DNA of 6,990 nucleotides from Candidatus Poribacteria bacterium. Its GTDB lineage: Bacteria; Poribacteria; WGA-4E; GCA-2687025. A program made the position numbers and the translations under genes. This document shows, one piece after another, positions 5,459 to 6,990 of this stretch; position 1 is the first letter of the stretch, and each line of letters opens with the position of its first letter. The stretch covers positions 1 to 6,990 of the forward strand of contig NYZG01000230.1 of assembly GCA_002687025.1 (NCBI GenBank), given 5' to 3'. The notes beneath the pieces are model-generated. The model had not been told where the DNA came from. It worked only from the letters and a program-made list of their open reading frames with translations, and ran no database searches.

Positions 5459-6946
5459 GTGAACATAGTCGTGATCATGACAGACCAGCAGCGGGCGGAC
5501 GTCTCGGCCCGCGAGGGCTTCCCGCTCGACACGACGCCGTACATCGACGCGCTGGCGCGGCGCGGAACCTGGTTCGACAAGGCTTACACGACGATGCCCG
5601 CGTGCGCCCCCACCCGTGTGAGCTTCCTCACCGGCCGCTATCCCAACGCCACCCGCGTTCGCACGAACCACAATATCGAGGACGCCACGTACACGCGCGA
5701 TTTGTTCCACGTCATGCGCGAGAACGGCTACGCCACGGCCCTGTGTGGCAAGAACCACTCGCATCTGACGGACGACCGCGTAGACCACACGCTCCACCTC
5801 GGCCACGGAGGCGGCCGGGGCGAAGACCGCACGCGCCAGGAACGCGACTTCGACGACTGGCTGCGCGGTCTGAACCACCGCGCGTCGATGGCGGCAACGC
5901 CCTTCCCCGAGGAGTGCCAATGCCCCCACAGAGCCGTCGCCGGCGCCATCGATTGGGTCCGGGGCCTCGACGGCGACCCGTTCTTCCTGTGGCTCTCGTT
6001 CCCGGAGCCGCACAACCCCTATCAGGTCCCCGAACCGTACTTCTCGATGTTCCCGCCGGACGACCTGCCGCCCACGCTGTCGGACGAGGGCGCCCTTCCT
6101 CACAAGGGCTTCAAGTTCGAGTGGACGAGAAACATCGGCGAGGCCGCGTTCTCCGACTACGGCGAACAGATCCCTCGGGCGCGGGCCAACTACTTCGGCA
6201 TGCTCCGGCTCATTGACGATCAGGTGCGCCGGTTCGGAGAGTTCCTGGAGGCCGAAGGCATCGCCGAGGACACGCTCATCGTGTTTGTCTCCGACCACGG
6301 CGACTTCGTCGGCGAGTACGGCCTCATGCGCAAGGGGCCCGAGCTCCCCGAGGCGTTGACGCGCATACCCATGCAGTTCACAGGCCCGGGCGTCGTCGCA
6401 GGGGCGGAAGCGCATCCGGCGCACGTCTCGATCGCCGACATCCTGCCCACCCTATGTGAGGCCATTGGCGTCGCCATCCCCGACGGCGTCCAGGGACGCA
6501 GCCTGTGGCCGTTGCTCGCCGGCGCGGACTACCCGCGCGACGAATTCGACAGCGCGTACGTCGAGCACGGGTTCGGCGGCCTTCACTACACCCACGACGA
6601 GCCCCAGGACCCGACCGCCGACGGCCTCACTCCGGGCGTGGCGTTCGACTGTCTGAACGCCTGGACGCAGAGCGGAGCCATGCGCATGCTCCGCAAGGGC
6701 GACTGGAAGATCGTCATGGACATGGACGGCCGCGGGCAGCTCTACAACCTGCGGGACGATCCCGTGGAGCTCGTCGACCTCTACGGCGATCCCGAACACG
6801 TCGCCAACCAGGCCGAGCTCCTCGCAGACCTGCTGGCCGCGACGCTCCGCGCGCAGGACCCCTTGCCCCGGCCGCGACGCCGCTACGTGCCGAAGACCCA
6901 TCCGCGAGGCTACAGGGCCCGCCTCCATCCGTCCGACGGAGCGTAA
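5459..6946 (+). CDS. Type I sulfatase (formylglycine-dependent), S1-like
   Basis: This encodes 495 residues, normal for the family. It starts with GTG (5459-5461) behind a strong GGAGGAG (5448-5454); an upstream in-frame stop at 5372-5374 and no better start in between fix it. It hydrolyses sulfate esters using a formylglycine made from Cys. C49-A-P-T-R53 with FLTGR to R60 is the Cys-type maturation signature. MTDQQR (7-12) supplies an N-terminal metal Asp (D9). CGKNH (96-100), PEPHNPY (182-188, H185), SDHGD (278-282, D279/H280 as metal ligands) and K292 complete the usual active site. GDWKIV and LYNLRDDPVELVDL (415-441) form the C-terminal subdomain common in these enzymes. No signal peptide is present: the protein begins directly at the first strand. 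It is therefore predicted to act in the cytoplasm, perhaps on an imported sulfated sugar or small ester. Subfamily and substrate cannot be read from sequence alone. Confidence 0.95.
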   Translation: MNIVVIMTDQQRADVSAREGFPLDTTPYIDALARRGTWFDKAYTTMPACAPTRVSFLTGRYPNATRVRTNHNIEDATYTRDLFHVMRENGYATALCGKNHSHLTDDRVDHTLHLGHGGGRGEDRTRQERDFDDWLRGLNHRASMAATPFPEECQCPHRAVAGAIDWVRGLDGDPFFLWLSFPEPHNPYQVPEPYFSMFPPDDLPPTLSDEGALPHKGFKFEWTRNIGEAAFSDYGEQIPRARANYFGMLRLIDDQVRRFGEFLEAEGIAEDTLIVFVSDHGDFVGEYGLMRKGPELPEALTRIPMQFTGPGVVAGAEAHPAHVSIADILPTLCEAIGVAIPDGVQGRSLWPLLAGADYPRDEFDSAYVEHGFGGLHYTHDEPQDPTADGLTPGVAFDCLNAWTQSGAMRMLRKGDWKIVMDMDGRGQLYNLRDDPVELVDLYGDPEHVANQAELLADLLAATLRAQDPLPRPRRRYVPKTHPRGYRARLHPSDGA

Positions 6947-6950
6947 CGCC

Positions 6951-6990
6951 ATGCACATCGGCGACGATCGGTTTCGGATGCTCGTCGAGA
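6951..6990 (+). CDS. Start of the next gene, cut by the window edge
   Basis: ATG at 6951 follows the sulfatase stop by four bases. GGAG (6938-6941), inside the last codons of the sulfatase, lies 9 bases upstream as a plausible ribosome site. Only 13 residues are visible (MHIGDDRFRMLVE), too few to name a family. The tight spacing suggests co-transcription with the sulfatase. Confidence 0.5.
   Translation, partial: MHIGDDRFRMLVE

Noticed and set aside
5602..6216. Plus-strand frame of 204 residues inside the sulfatase
   Set aside because: It is an out-of-frame shadow of the sulfatase, Arg/Pro/His-rich, while the overlapping frame has all sulfatase motifs.
5153..6424. Upstream extension of the flavoprotein frame to give 1092 residues
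   Set aside because: The extension is antisense to the sulfatase and to the control region and shows no domain. The FAD fold begins shortly after the 5152 start.

Overview
The window is GC-rich bacterial DNA, dense in genes, with strongly GC-biased third codon positions and ordinary Shine-Dalgarno sites. The gene mix is a type I sulfatase, a fumarate-reductase-like flavoprotein, a short-chain dehydrogenase and a DUF4832-like glycoside hydrolase. This recalls free-living polysaccharide degraders such as Planctomycetota and related high-GC lineages, but no marker gene fixes the taxon. I see no tRNA, rRNA, CRISPR, insertion sequence or phage gene.

Layout on the minus strand, reading right to left from about 5150. 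A 668-residue FAD flavoprotein (5152 to 3146) is followed 12 bases later by an SDR oxidoreductase (3133 to 2168). The SDR ribosome site overlaps the flavoprotein stop, so these two form a tight operon. A 118-residue protein with two membrane segments follows (2096 to 1740). After a gap of 281 bases comes a 128-residue putative zinc-binding protein (1458 to 1072, GTG start). Last is a glycoside-hydrolase-like protein that starts at 928 and runs off the left edge.

Layout on the plus strand. A complete sulfatase (5459 to 6946, GTG start) is transcribed divergently from the flavoprotein. A further gene starts four bases after it and is cut by the right edge. The 306 bases between sulfatase and flavoprotein are the likely control region and hold several short direct and inverted repeats.

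How the genes may work together (inference): the sulfatase removes sulfate from a substrate, the glycoside-hydrolase-like protein acts on a carbohydrate, and the flavoprotein-SDR pair carries out redox steps on a released small molecule. The shared divergent control region supports coupling of the sulfatase with the flavoprotein-SDR operon. Membership of the three left-hand genes is much less certain, because gaps and hairpins separate them. No sulfatase-maturating enzyme or transporter lies in the window.
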